From assembly GCA_016711805.1 (NCBI GenBank), contig JADJSH010000009.1:62001-126000 (forward strand): a stretch of 64,000 bases of DNA. Reading direction: 5' to 3'. How positions within the stretch are numbered: the stretch's first letter is position 1; every line of letters starts with the position of its first letter. Source of the DNA: Bacteroidota bacterium (GTDB taxonomy: Bacteria; Bacteroidota; Bacteroidia; B-17B0; Aurantibacillaceae). Under the pieces are notes generated by a model. It did not search any database and had not been told where the DNA came from. It saw only the letters and a list, made by a program, of their open reading frames with translations. This document shows positions 1 through 8,638 of the stretch, one piece after another. Both the position numbers and the translations under genes were made by a program.

Positions 1-320
1 ATGTAATCTCTGTTTGGGAGATTCACGATTTCTAATTCAATAGCTACTAAATCTGTATTGGTTGGTAACAAATACAAATTAGGCGTATCTGTTTCTAGGA
101 TAACTTCTTTTGGATGCTTGCTATCAATGATACACTCGTATAATCCCGCTTTTACATTTTTCGGTTCAATTCCAACACCTGATGTAGCATTAGCTTGTGG
201 ATCGGCATCAACTAATAATGTTTTATATTCTAAAACTGCTAAAGAAGCGGCTAAATTAATGGCAGACGTTGTTTTTCCTACCCCACCTTTTTGATTTGCA
301 ATCGCTATTATTTTTCCCAT
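1..320 (-). CDS. parA: ParA/Soj family chromosome-partitioning ATPase, 5' part only
   Basis: The reverse strand from 320 to the window edge encodes the first 106 residues of a ParA/Soj ATPase; the C-terminal part lies outside. The protein begins MGKIIAIANQKGGVGKTT, giving the deviant Walker A motif KGGVGKTT at residues 11-18, followed by the Walker A' stretch DADPQAN near residue 40. ParA proteins bind DNA and ATP and work with ParB and parS to segregate chromosomes. The upstream MBL hydrolase gene on the same strand ends 5 bases before this start, so the two are probably co-transcribed. A plasmid-type ParA cannot be excluded from this fragment, but the short N-terminus fits the chromosomal Soj type. 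Confidence 0.93.
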   Translation of the reverse strand, partial: MGKIIAIANQKGGVGKTTSAINLAASLAVLEYKTLLVDADPQANATSGVGIEPKNVKAGLYECIIDSKHPKEVILETDTPNLYLLPTNTDLVAIELEIVNLPNRDY

Positions 321-325
321 GTCTT

Positions 326-1006
326 TTATTTATTAATCGTTTCTCCTATTTCTAAAAGGCTTAATTTTTTGCCTTGTCTGTTAAATTTATTAATGGCTTC
401 TGGTTTATCAATTTTGATGAAACCAAACGTATCATAGTGCATTCCAATGATATCATTGCATTTAATGAATTCTGTAGCAATAATGGCATTATCAACGCCC
501 ATTGTAAAGTTGTCGCCAATTGGTAAAAAGGCAAAATCTACTTTACGGTAATCGCCAATTAGCTTCATGTCTCTTGTTAGGGCAGTATCGCCAGCATAAT
601 AAAAGTTTTTATCATTGCTTTCAATCACAAATCCCATTGGATTTCCGCCATAAGTACCATCGGGTAAACTACTGCTATGAACTGCATTGACGCATTTTAC
701 GGAGCCAAAATCAAATAACTTTTTTCCACCAATATTCATTGGGTGAATGTTCTCAACACCTTGTTTTGTGAGCCAAACGTAGATCTCGTAATTACAAACA
801 ACGGTTGCTTTGGTGCGTTTAGCAATAGAAATAGCATCTGCAATATGATCTTCGTGGCCGTGTGTAATTAAGATATAATCTGCTTTTACAGTGCTGGCAT
901 CAATGTTTTTTGCCAATTCGTTAGGAGTAATGAATGGATCAAACAATAAATGCTTGCCATTAATTTCAACTCCAAAGCACGAATGGCCGTAATACGATAT
1001 ATTCAT
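326..1006 (-). CDS. UPF0173-type metal-dependent hydrolase (metallo-beta-lactamase fold)
   Basis: This 226-residue protein has the compact metallo-beta-lactamase fold of the UPF0173/YtkL family. The metal-binding motif HGHEDH lies at residues 49-54, and the further ligands are likely H110, D140 (in AGDTAL) and H190 (in GMHYDTF). It has no signal peptide, so it should be cytoplasmic. The physiological substrate of this family is not established. It starts at ATG 1006 and ends 5 bases before the parA start, which suggests a shared transcript. Its length matches the family, and nothing is missing from the active site. Confidence 0.9.
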   Translation of the reverse strand: MNISYYGHSCFGVEINGKHLLFDPFITPNELAKNIDASTVKADYILITHGHEDHIADAISIAKRTKATVVCNYEIYVWLTKQGVENIHPMNIGGKKLFDFGSVKCVNAVHSSSLPDGTYGGNPMGFVIESNDKNFYYAGDTALTRDMKLIGDYRKVDFAFLPIGDNFTMGVDNAIIATEFIKCNDIIGMHYDTFGFIKIDKPEAINKFNRQGKKLSLLEIGETINK

Positions 1007-1126
1007 TATTAAAAATTCAAAAAATAGTACTTACTTATTCCCGTAAATTTAAACTATTTAGGGGTTTCATCTGTTTTTAGTTTTTAACAGTAAAATTCAT
1101 AACTTCGCAAAAATGTTAATAATATA

Positions 1127-1654
1127 ATGCATTCAATTACAATCATATCGGCAACTAACAGGGTTGATAGTAACACTGAAAAAGTTGCTAATTATTATAA
1201 ATCTGCCTTAAAAAGTAAAGGTATTGACGTTGAGTTATTTAGCTTAAAAGATTTACCTGAATCGGTTTTACACACCGATTTATATGGAAAACGCTCGGAA
1301 GGTTTTCAAAAAATAATAGATACTTACGTTGACAAACAAACCAAATTTATTTTTATTGCTCCTGAGTATAATGGCAGTTTTGCTGGCATCTTAAAAGTAT
1401 TTTTAGATGCCATTCCTCCTCGTATGTGGACAGAAAACAAGGCATGTTTAGTAGGCGTATCAACTGGTAGGGCTGGAAATTTAAGAGGAATGGAGCATCT
1501 CACTAATATCTTAAACTATTTAAAGATTAACGTCTACCATAATAAATTGCCAATTAGTAGAGTAGATGCTTTGCTTGATGCGCAAGGAAATTTAATGGAT
1601 GCAGATACGTTGAAAGTTATTGATATTCAGTTAGAAGGCTTTTTGAAGTTTTAG
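1127..1654 (+). CDS. NADPH-dependent FMN reductase family protein
   Basis: This 175-residue flavodoxin-like protein belongs to the NADPH-dependent FMN reductase (ArsH/ChrR/YieF-like) family. The N-terminal strand ITIISATNR is the usual nucleotide-binding start of the fold, and the flavin-contacting loop APEYNGS is at residues 78-84, followed by a helix ending in DAIPP. Such enzymes reduce FMN, quinones or azo compounds using NAD(P)H; the actual substrate cannot be told from sequence. It stands alone, divergent from the MBL hydrolase and convergent with rnhA, whose stop codon lies 4 bases away. Confidence 0.85.
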   Translation: MHSITIISATNRVDSNTEKVANYYKSALKSKGIDVELFSLKDLPESVLHTDLYGKRSEGFQKIIDTYVDKQTKFIFIAPEYNGSFAGILKVFLDAIPPRMWTENKACLVGVSTGRAGNLRGMEHLTNILNYLKINVYHNKLPISRVDALLDAQGNLMDADTLKVIDIQLEGFLKF

Positions 1655-1658
1655 AATA

Positions 1659-2147
1659 TTATAATTCTAATCCACCGCCTTTTTTACTTAATTCATAACC
1701 TTCGTCAATCAACAAATTCTTGCTTTTGCTTGCCGCTACTGCTAATTCGTCGCAGCGGTTATTTTCTCTATTTGAGGCATGACCTTTTACCCACACAAAT
1801 TTAATGTTGTGTTTTTTTTGAATTTCTAAAAAACGTTTCCATAAATCGGGATTCGCTTTGTCTTTAAAACCCTTTTTAACCCAACCATAAACCCAACCTA
1901 AATTAATCGAATCCACCACATATTTTGAGTCGGAATAAACTACCACGTTTGAATTTTCTTTTTTTAATGTTTCAAGAGCCACAATAATGGCAATGAGTTC
2001 CATACGATTATTAGTAGTTAATTTAAATCCGTATGCTAATTCTTTACGTTGATCTTTGTATTTCATAACGATACCGAGTCCACCAGGTCCAGGATTTCCG
2101 CTACATGCGCCATCCGTATATATTTCTATGACATCGTTATTCATCAT
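1659..2147 (-). CDS. rnhA: Ribonuclease HI
   Basis: This is ribonuclease HI, which removes the RNA strand of RNA-DNA hybrids. From ATG 2147 the protein has 162 residues, close to the usual 150-160. The four catalytic acids are visible: Asp in YTDGACSGNPG, Glu in NRMELIA, Asp in YSDSKYV and Asp in NRCDELA. The frame is open up to an ATG at 2192, which would add 15 residues (MRNIIFYSKK...) before the conserved VIEIYTDG strand. I prefer the tandem ATGs at 2147/2144 because they place the first beta strand at the expected distance. It is convergent with the FMN reductase gene. Confidence 0.93.
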   Translation of the reverse strand: MMNNDVIEIYTDGACSGNPGPGGLGIVMKYKDQRKELAYGFKLTTNNRMELIAIIVALETLKKENSNVVVYSDSKYVVDSINLGWVYGWVKKGFKDKANPDLWKRFLEIQKKHNIKFVWVKGHASNRENNRCDELAVAASKSKNLLIDEGYELSKKGGGLEL

Positions 2148-2277
2148 TTCGGTAAATATAGTTTTTTTGCTGTAAAATATGATATTTCTCAAGCACCATT
2201 TGTATAAAATAGTTTTGAAATGGTGTGCTTAAATCCCCTAATTTTTTATATATTTAAAATCTATATACACTGAGCGT

Positions 2278-3384
2278 ATGGCAAAGAAAACAACTAAAAA
2301 AGAGAAAAGTATTTTCACTCAAAATTCTTTAACATTCTTAAAAGATTATTTAAATAATCCTTCACCAACTGGTTTTGAAAGTGCAGGACAAAAAATGTGG
2401 TTAAACTACATTAAGCCTTATATTGATGAACATTATGTAGATACCTACGGAACCGTAGTTGGTATTGTAAATCCAGAGGCGCCTTATAAAGTGGTGATTG
2501 AAGCCCATGCGGATGAAATTTCCTGGTTTGTACATTACATCACTAAAGATGGATTTATTTATTTACGTCGTAATGGCGGAAGCGATCATCAAATTGCGCC
2601 CTCAAAACGCGTTAATATTTTTACAGATAAAGGAATTGTGAAGGGTGTTTTTGGTTGGCCAGCTATTCATGTGCGTGATGCTGCTAAAGAAGAAACGCCA
2701 ACTTTGAAAAATATCTTTTTAGACTTAGGCTGCAAAAGCGATAAAGAAGTTGAAGAGTTAGGCGTGCATGTTGGTTGTGTGGTAACTTACGAAGATGAGT
2801 TTATGGTTTTAAATGACCGTTACTTTGTAGGTAGAGCGTTAGATAATAGAGTAGGTGGTTTTATGATTGCCGAAGTTGCTCGTTTATTAAAAGAGAGCAA
2901 AACTAAATTACCATTTGGATTATATATAGTAAACGCCGTACAAGAAGAAGTTGGTTTAAATGGAGCAACCATGATTGCTCACAAAATAAAACCTAATGCT
3001 GCTATTATTACAGATGTTTGCCATGATACGCAAACACCAATGATGAATAAGATTGTGAGTGGAGATTTAGCTTGTGGTAAAGGACCCGTATTATCATATG
3101 GGCCAGCTGTGCAAAATAATTTATTGAAATTGATTATTGAAGCGGCCACAAAAAATAAAATTGATTTCCAACGTCAGGCAGCAAGTAGAGTGACGGGTAC
3201 TGATACAGATGCCTTTGCATACAGTAATGATGGAGTTGCTTCTGCTTTAATTTCATTGCCTTTGCGTTACATGCACACAACGGTTGAAAGCGTTCATAAA
3301 GATGATGTGGAGAATGTCATTAAATTAATAATTGCTTCTTTAAAAAATATTAAAAACAATCACGATTTCCGTTATTTAAAATAA
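2278..3384 (+). CDS. M42 family metallopeptidase (glutamyl aminopeptidase/endoglucanase-like)
   Basis: This 368-residue protein is a member of peptidase family M42, cytoplasmic dinuclear metal aminopeptidases that build large tetrahedral particles. Visible active-site residues include H77 and D79 in EAHADE, the bridging D189 in RALDNRVGG, catalytic E223 and ligand E224 in VQEEVGLNG, D246 in ITDVCHD, and a late His in ESVHKDD. Its length is normal. The lysine-rich N-terminus (MAKKTTKKEK) is a short extension. Family annotations of some members as endoglucanase are historical; aminopeptidase activity is the better guess. Confidence 0.92.
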   Translation: MAKKTTKKEKSIFTQNSLTFLKDYLNNPSPTGFESAGQKMWLNYIKPYIDEHYVDTYGTVVGIVNPEAPYKVVIEAHADEISWFVHYITKDGFIYLRRNGGSDHQIAPSKRVNIFTDKGIVKGVFGWPAIHVRDAAKEETPTLKNIFLDLGCKSDKEVEELGVHVGCVVTYEDEFMVLNDRYFVGRALDNRVGGFMIAEVARLLKESKTKLPFGLYIVNAVQEEVGLNGATMIAHKIKPNAAIITDVCHDTQTPMMNKIVSGDLACGKGPVLSYGPAVQNNLLKLIIEAATKNKIDFQRQAASRVTGTDTDAFAYSNDGVASALISLPLRYMHTTVESVHKDDVENVIKLIIASLKNIKNNHDFRYLK

Positions 3385-3388
3385 TTTT

Positions 3389-3420
3389 CATTGTCAAATT
3401 GGCTCATCGTCAAATTGACT
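3389..3420. repeat. Two tandem copies of a 16-bp unit (CATTGTCAAATTGGCT / CATCGTCAAATTGACT)
   Basis: Immediately after the M42 peptidase stop, a 16-base unit is repeated head to tail at 3389-3404 and 3405-3420 with 14 of 16 bases identical. The core GTCAAATTG is unchanged in both copies. It occupies most of the 46-base gap before the GH3 gene, so it may lie in that gene's leader. It looks like a short microsatellite-like array; no function can be assigned. Confidence 0.6.
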
Positions 3421-3430
3421 AATTAATAAA

Positions 3431-4966
3431 ATGGCTATAATAGATTCTATATTAAAAGGTGCGGTTAAGTTAGGAAACAAAATCCCTAAACGAACTAACT
3501 ATTATGCTCAGCAGACAAAGGTTTTAAAAAAACTAATGACTAAAGCCGAGCATACAGCTTTTGGTGAGCATTTTCATTTTACAAAATTATTGCAGCAGAA
3601 AAATCCAATCGAAGGTTTTCAAGCTACTGTAAAAATGTATGATTACAGTAGTATTTATAAAGAGTGGTGGTATAGAGCGCATAAAGGAGAACCTTATGTT
3701 TGCTGGCCAAATCATATTAAATATTTCGCATTAAGTTCTGGAACTTCTGAAGCAGCAAGTAAATATATTCCAGTGACAAAAGAAATGTTGAAAGCCTTTA
3801 AAAGAGGTAGTGTAAGACAGTTGGTTGCACAAGCAAATTATGATTTTCCGAAAGAGCATTTCTCAAAAGGAATGTTAATGATTGGTGGAAGTACCTTATT
3901 GGATTTTAATGGAAGCCATTATGAAGGAGATTTGAGTGGTATTACAGCGGCAAATATTCCAGTTTGGTTTCAGCGATTTTATAAACCAGGAAAAACAATT
4001 TCTAAATATAAAGATTGGGAAACAAAATTAGCAGAGATTGTAAAGAGTGCCAAAGATTGGGACATTGGTGTTATTGTTGGTGTGCCAGCTTGGGTGCAAA
4101 TTATTATGGAACGTGTTATTGAACATTATAAAGTAGATACCATTCATGATATTTGGCCAAACTTAAGAGCGTATGTTCATGCAGGCGTTTCTATTGAGCC
4201 ATATCGTAAAAGTATTGCTAAGTTAACTGCCTTTCCTTTAATTTTTTCTGATACTTATTTAGCTTCAGAAGGATTAATAGCTTATCAAGAAAGACCAAAT
4301 GCAGCGCAAGGTATGCGTATGTTATTGGATAATGGGATCTTTTATGAGTTTGTTCCTTTCAATGAAGATAATTTTGATTCGGATGGAAACATGAAACAAG
4401 GTGCAAAAGCATTAACTATTAAAGATGTAGAGTTAGGAAAAGATTATGCTTTGCTTCTTACTTCATGCTCAGGTGCTTGGCGTTATTTAATTGGAGATAC
4501 CGTTCGTTTTACGGATTTGGAGCATGGAGAGATTGTTATTACTGGTCGTACAAAACATTATTTAAGCTTATGTGGCGAACATTTATCAGTTGAGAATATG
4601 AGTCGCGCTATTAAATTAACGGCTGACGATTTAAAAATTGAATTAAATGAATTTGCAGTAGCTGGTGTTCCTCACGGTACTTTATTTGCCCATCAATGGT
4701 ATGTAGGTTCTAATAAAGCAGCCTCTGAAGAAGATATTAAACAACGGTTAGATTTTCATTTAAAAGAAATTAATGATGATTATCGCACGGAAAGAATTGC
4801 CGCTTTAAAAGACGTGTATGTAAAGGTATTACCTGATGATGCCTTTATTGATTTTATGGCAAGCAAAGGGAAGTTAGGTTCAGCCAATAAATTTCCAAGA
4901 GTATTAAAAGGAAAATTATTAGAAGAGTGGCAAAGCTTTATTGCTAATTATAAAAAAACGTTTTGA
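3431..4966 (+). CDS. GH3-family acyl-acid amido synthetase-like protein
   Basis: This 511-residue protein belongs to the GH3 (auxin-responsive promoter) family of the ANL adenylating superfamily. The ATP-binding loop LSSGTSEAASK is at residues 101-111, the YLASEG motif lies in the middle, and the hinge to the mobile C-terminal domain is seen in YLIGDTVRF and GRTKHYLSLCGEHLS. Plant GH3 enzymes activate an acyl acid with ATP and join it to an amino acid; the substrates of bacterial members are mostly unknown. There is no signal peptide. The last four bases overlap the TTG start of the LysE-type exporter, so the two are translationally coupled. Function beyond adenylation and amide formation is inference. 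Confidence 0.88.
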   Translation: MAIIDSILKGAVKLGNKIPKRTNYYAQQTKVLKKLMTKAEHTAFGEHFHFTKLLQQKNPIEGFQATVKMYDYSSIYKEWWYRAHKGEPYVCWPNHIKYFALSSGTSEAASKYIPVTKEMLKAFKRGSVRQLVAQANYDFPKEHFSKGMLMIGGSTLLDFNGSHYEGDLSGITAANIPVWFQRFYKPGKTISKYKDWETKLAEIVKSAKDWDIGVIVGVPAWVQIIMERVIEHYKVDTIHDIWPNLRAYVHAGVSIEPYRKSIAKLTAFPLIFSDTYLASEGLIAYQERPNAAQGMRMLLDNGIFYEFVPFNEDNFDSDGNMKQGAKALTIKDVELGKDYALLLTSCSGAWRYLIGDTVRFTDLEHGEIVITGRTKHYLSLCGEHLSVENMSRAIKLTADDLKIELNEFAVAGVPHGTLFAHQWYVGSNKAASEEDIKQRLDFHLKEINDDYRTERIAALKDVYVKVLPDDAFIDFMASKGKLGSANKFPRVLKGKLLEEWQSFIANYKKTF

Positions 4967-5604
4967 TTTTAAGTTTAATATATCAAGCAATTATTATTAT
5001 CATCCTCCTTACCTTTTCGTTTGGACCAGCATTTTTTGCGTTAATAAATACAGGTATTAAGTTTGGTTATCGTACAGGTTCTTTTTTAGCGATGGGCGTT
5101 GTGTTAAGTGATTTCTTTTTATGCATGCTAGTTTGCTTTTTAGTGTATTTTGGGATGGCAAACTTATTGCATTCTTCCGAAACGCAAACCTTCTTTGCCA
5201 TTATTGGAGGAATTATTTTAATCGTATTTGGCGCTTTCTTTTTCAAGAAAGTTCCTGTAAAAACAGATGAGGCTATTGATATTGAAAATCAATTACCAAG
5301 TCCTAAGTTAATGTTACTAAAAGGCTTCTTCTTAAATTTATTTAATCCAACAGTTTGGTTATTATGGCTGGCCAATGTAACTGCCATTAGTAAAACGTTA
5401 GATTACTCGATGATTAAAATGATTGCGTTTTTCAGCATCATATTAGGCGCAGTTTTAGCCGTAGAACTATTTAAAGTAAAGTTGGCAGGCAAAATTAAGC
5501 ACTACTTAACACCAAAAATTATGACAACTGTAAATTACATTACAGGTTCTGCATTAATTATTTTTGGACTCATATTAATTTACAATCACTATTTCAATAA
5601 ATAA
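4963..5604 (+). CDS. LysE family amino-acid exporter-like membrane protein
   Basis: This 213-residue hydrophobic protein fits the LysE/RhtB translocator family: about six membrane segments, a glycine-rich first loop (FGPAFFALINTGIKFGYRTG, starting near residue 20) and a conserved NPTVWLLW segment at the start of the fourth helix. Family members export amino acids or their derivatives by proton antiport. The start is TTG at 4963, overlapping the GH3 stop (TTGA arrangement); no ATG lies nearby at the correct place. The next gene starts on the last base of its stop codon. The tight pairing with GH3 hints that it exports the GH3 product, which is an inference. Confidence 0.85.
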   Translation: MILSLIYQAIIIIILLTFSFGPAFFALINTGIKFGYRTGSFLAMGVVLSDFFLCMLVCFLVYFGMANLLHSSETQTFFAIIGGIILIVFGAFFFKKVPVKTDEAIDIENQLPSPKLMLLKGFFLNLFNPTVWLLWLANVTAISKTLDYSMIKMIAFFSIILGAVLAVELFKVKLAGKIKHYLTPKIMTTVNYITGSALIIFGLILIYNHYFNK

Positions 5605-5879
5605 TGGCAGCAGGCACATTTGACGAATTAAGAAAAAAATTAGAAGAGAGTGGCATGTCATTCCCTTATATTTATATGTTTAAGTTTATTATCAAAGCTG
5701 ATAATAAAACGATGGCATTAGTAGAGGTGATATTTGATGATGATGCCGATATTATTCAAAAGCAATCCGCAAAAGGAAATTACATTAGTATCACTGTAAA
5801 GCAAGTTGTGATGAGTATAGATGAAATTATTATTATTTACGAAAAAGCAGCAGAAATAGAAGGAGTGATGTCATTATAA
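5604..5879 (+). CDS. DUF493 (YbeD-like) family protein
   Basis: This 91-residue cytoplasmic protein resembles the DUF493/YbeD family, small ACT-like alpha-beta proteins. The pattern is an N-terminal FPYIYMFKFI strand, a SAKGNYISITVK strand in the middle (YbeD has SSKGNYHSV at this place), and a C-terminal helix with DEIIIIYEKAAEIEGV. The YbeD family is thought to be regulatory and its ligand is not known. It shares one base with both neighbours (ATG overlaps the exporter stop; its own stop overlaps the mutarotase start), so it is an internal operon gene. Confidence 0.75.
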   Translation: MAAGTFDELRKKLEESGMSFPYIYMFKFIIKADNKTMALVEVIFDDDADIIQKQSAKGNYISITVKQVVMSIDEIIIIYEKAAEIEGVMSL

Positions 5880-6754
5880 TGCCAGTTTTTGAAATACAAA
5901 ATAATCTATTATCCGTAAAAGTAAATTCGTTTGGTGCCGAATTATGTTCTGTGGTTTCAAAAGAAACTGCTATAGAATATATTTGGCAAGCCGATGTTAG
6001 TATCTGGGCGCGTCATGCCCCCAATTTATTTCCTATTGTAGGTAAATTAAAAGGCGGTGAATTTCAGTACCAATCAAAAACGTATCAATTACCACAGCAT
6101 GGTTTTGCAAGAGACAATGAGTTTATTTGCGTTGAACAAACGGATGATTTTTTATTATTTGAACTAACAGCATCAGATCAAACATTAGTCAATTATCCTT
6201 TTCACTTTAGCTTTCAGGTTGGTTACAAATTAATTGATAATAAAGTCATTACGAGTTACTCTGTTTTTAATCCTGATAATTGTGATTTGTATTTTTCAGT
6301 AGGCGCTCATCCAGCATTTAATTGCCCTTTGCAAAAGGATGAATTGTTTGAAGATTATGAATTGGTATTTAACGATAAATCTAGTTTAACGATAAATATA
6401 TTGAATGATGGATTAATTACTTCTCAAATAAAAAACATTGAGTTGAAGAATCATAAACTACAAGTAACTACACAGTTGTTTGACAATGATGCTTTGGTGT
6501 TAATGAATTCGCAGATAGATGAGGTACAATTGGTGTCAACAAAATCAAAACATGGCGTGTCTTTAATCTCAAAAGATTGGCCATTTTATGGTATTTGGAC
6601 TAAGAAGAATACCGATCAGTTTGTTTGTTTGGAGCCTTGGCAAGGAATTGCTGATAGTGATGATGCTAATGGAGACTTCGCACAAAAAACCGGAATTATA
6701 AAATTAAAGTCAGAAGAAAATTACAGTTGCTCATTTGATGTTGTCTTTTTTTAA
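5879..6754 (+). CDS. Aldose 1-epimerase (LacX-like mutarotase) family protein
   Basis: This 291-residue protein has the galactose mutarotase-like beta-sandwich of the aldose epimerase family, LacX type. Conserved pieces include HAPNLFPIVGKL, PQHGFARDNEF, the catalytic His in SVGAHPAFNCP, and the acidic residue in CLEPWQGIAD. It has no signal peptide and should be cytoplasmic. Mutarotases interconvert alpha and beta anomers of hexoses; this subgroup is also linked to hexose-6-phosphate epimerases. It sits in a packed operon with overlapping ends on both sides. Confidence 0.87.
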   Translation: MPVFEIQNNLLSVKVNSFGAELCSVVSKETAIEYIWQADVSIWARHAPNLFPIVGKLKGGEFQYQSKTYQLPQHGFARDNEFICVEQTDDFLLFELTASDQTLVNYPFHFSFQVGYKLIDNKVITSYSVFNPDNCDLYFSVGAHPAFNCPLQKDELFEDYELVFNDKSSLTINILNDGLITSQIKNIELKNHKLQVTTQLFDNDALVLMNSQIDEVQLVSTKSKHGVSLISKDWPFYGIWTKKNTDQFVCLEPWQGIADSDDANGDFAQKTGIIKLKSEENYSCSFDVVFF

Positions 6755-8629
6755 ATGATTAAACAACAATTTCATAAGCCTTTATTTTTATTTAAGCTTC
6801 TGGGCTTTTGTTTGTTGTTTTTGTTTATGCATCGCCTTCTTTTTTTATTCATGTTTCATAATCAATTTAATGATGTTTCTTTTTTGGATTATGTAAAGGC
6901 ATTTTTAATTGGAAGTTTAACAGATGCCATTGCCTCTATTTATTTTTTATTGCCCATGTGGCTCATCTTGCTATTCGGAAATATTGAAAACAAGATCATT
7001 AAATACATTTCCCTAACATTTTTCGGCATTGGATTTTTTGCGATTTGTATTTTAAACTTATCCGACTTAGGTTATTATCCTATTACTAAAAAAAGAATGG
7101 GGGCAGAACTGCTAGATATTTTGCCAGAAGTTCCAGCTTTAATAAGTGCTTATCTGATAGACTACTGGTATTTAGTTGTTTTACTACTCGTTTTTTTTAG
7201 TGCTTGTTTTTATCTTTTCATGAAACAAATTTTCAATTATAAAAATAATCCAGAGAGTATTAAGGTTAAATTGATTAACTATGTAATTGTTATACTTTCA
7301 TTTTTGTGTATTGCTAGAGGTGGAATTAAAGAAAAACCTTTTATACCTTTTGATATCCCAGTAATTGTGAATCCTACATTGCAGTGGTTGGCAAGCAATA
7401 CGCCTTTTCAGTTTTTACACACAATACAAAATAAAAATGTGCAAATTGAAACTTATTTTAAGCAAGAAGAGGCTGAAAACATAATTGGGTTTCAAAAACA
7501 ATTTGTTTCTAAAGAGTTCAAAAAGAAAAACATCCTTTTCATTATTTTAGAAAGTTTTTGTTCGGAGCGCATTGGCCTTTTAAGTCCTCAAATGAATGGC
7601 TACACACCATTTATGGATTCATTATTAAGTAACGCTAGAACCTACAAATACGGCATGGCTAATGGCAGAATGACCATTGATGCACTTCCATCTGTATTGT
7701 CAAGTATTCCCTCTTTTATGGATAAAAATTATTGTTATTCAAATTACAGTAATAATAATGTGCATGGCATTTCATCTCTATTAGAAAAGGAAGGTTATTC
7801 AACCGCATTTTTTTATGGAGGAGTGAAAACTACTTTTGGCTTTGAAAGTTTTACCAATATTAATTTCACTAAACAGTATTTTGATCAAAGAGATTACGAC
7901 AGTAATTACGAAAACGAGGGATGGGGCGTTGACGATCATTTATTTTTGCCATTTGTTGCCAGTAAATTAAAAACTATGTCGCAGCCTTTTTGCGCTTCAC
8001 TTCTTACACTTTCTTTGCACCATCCGTTTCCCATTCCAGAGCCTTATAAAACACTTTTAGATTCCATTAAAGATCCTATTAAAAAAAGTGTCAAATACAC
8101 AGATTTATCTCTTCAATTGTTTTTTAGTAAAATTAAAAACGAACCTTGGTTTAAAAATTCGATTATTGCTATTTGTGCCGATCATAATTCGAGTGGTTTG
8201 GGTTTTTACGAATGTAACCCAGTAAATGAATTTTCAATTCCTGTTTCATTTTATAGCTATGGCGACACTTCATTTAATAAAATGCAAGATCATTCCATTT
8301 CTCAAATAGATATGTATCCAACCGTATTAGATTATTTAGGATACAATAAACCGTTTGTTAGTTTGGGAAGTTCGGCGCTTTCAGCTGATAATCATCTTAC
8401 TATTAAGTATGTTGGAAACGGGTTGTTTCATTTATTTGATTACCCTTATGCATTAGAATTTGATAATACATCAAAGAAAACAACTAAATTTTGGATATTT
8501 AATGATAAAAGAATTATTAAGGAAATGTTGATTGATGAAGGCAACCAGCAAAAAGTAAATGAGTTGACGGATTTAGTAAAAGCTTATATTCAAGTATTTA
8601 GTTACCGAATAAGTAAAAATCAATTTTAA
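6755..8629 (+). CDS. LTA synthase (LtaS)-like sulfatase-fold membrane enzyme
   Basis: This 624-residue protein has about five membrane segments in the first 190 residues and a C-terminal extracytoplasmic sulfatase-type domain. Alkaline phosphatase-superfamily residues are visible: Glu in ILFIILESFCSE, a likely nucleophile Thr in NGRMTIDALPS, and Asp-His in CADHNSSG. Enzymes of this LtaS/MdoB/OpgB type move phosphoglycerol (or related groups) from lipids to sugar polymers. As a Gram-negative Bacteroidota member it is unlikely to make lipoteichoic acid, so decoration of an envelope glycan is more plausible. It starts directly after the mutarotase stop, and the GT-C gene follows after 9 bases. 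Confidence 0.87.
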   Translation: MIKQQFHKPLFLFKLLGFCLLFLFMHRLLFLFMFHNQFNDVSFLDYVKAFLIGSLTDAIASIYFLLPMWLILLFGNIENKIIKYISLTFFGIGFFAICILNLSDLGYYPITKKRMGAELLDILPEVPALISAYLIDYWYLVVLLLVFFSACFYLFMKQIFNYKNNPESIKVKLINYVIVILSFLCIARGGIKEKPFIPFDIPVIVNPTLQWLASNTPFQFLHTIQNKNVQIETYFKQEEAENIIGFQKQFVSKEFKKKNILFIILESFCSERIGLLSPQMNGYTPFMDSLLSNARTYKYGMANGRMTIDALPSVLSSIPSFMDKNYCYSNYSNNNVHGISSLLEKEGYSTAFFYGGVKTTFGFESFTNINFTKQYFDQRDYDSNYENEGWGVDDHLFLPFVASKLKTMSQPFCASLLTLSLHHPFPIPEPYKTLLDSIKDPIKKSVKYTDLSLQLFFSKIKNEPWFKNSIIAICADHNSSGLGFYECNPVNEFSIPVSFYSYGDTSFNKMQDHSISQIDMYPTVLDYLGYNKPFVSLGSSALSADNHLTIKYVGNGLFHLFDYPYALEFDNTSKKTTKFWIFNDKRIIKEMLIDEGNQQKVNELTDLVKAYIQVFSYRISKNQF

Positions 8630-8638
8630 TTTAGACTA

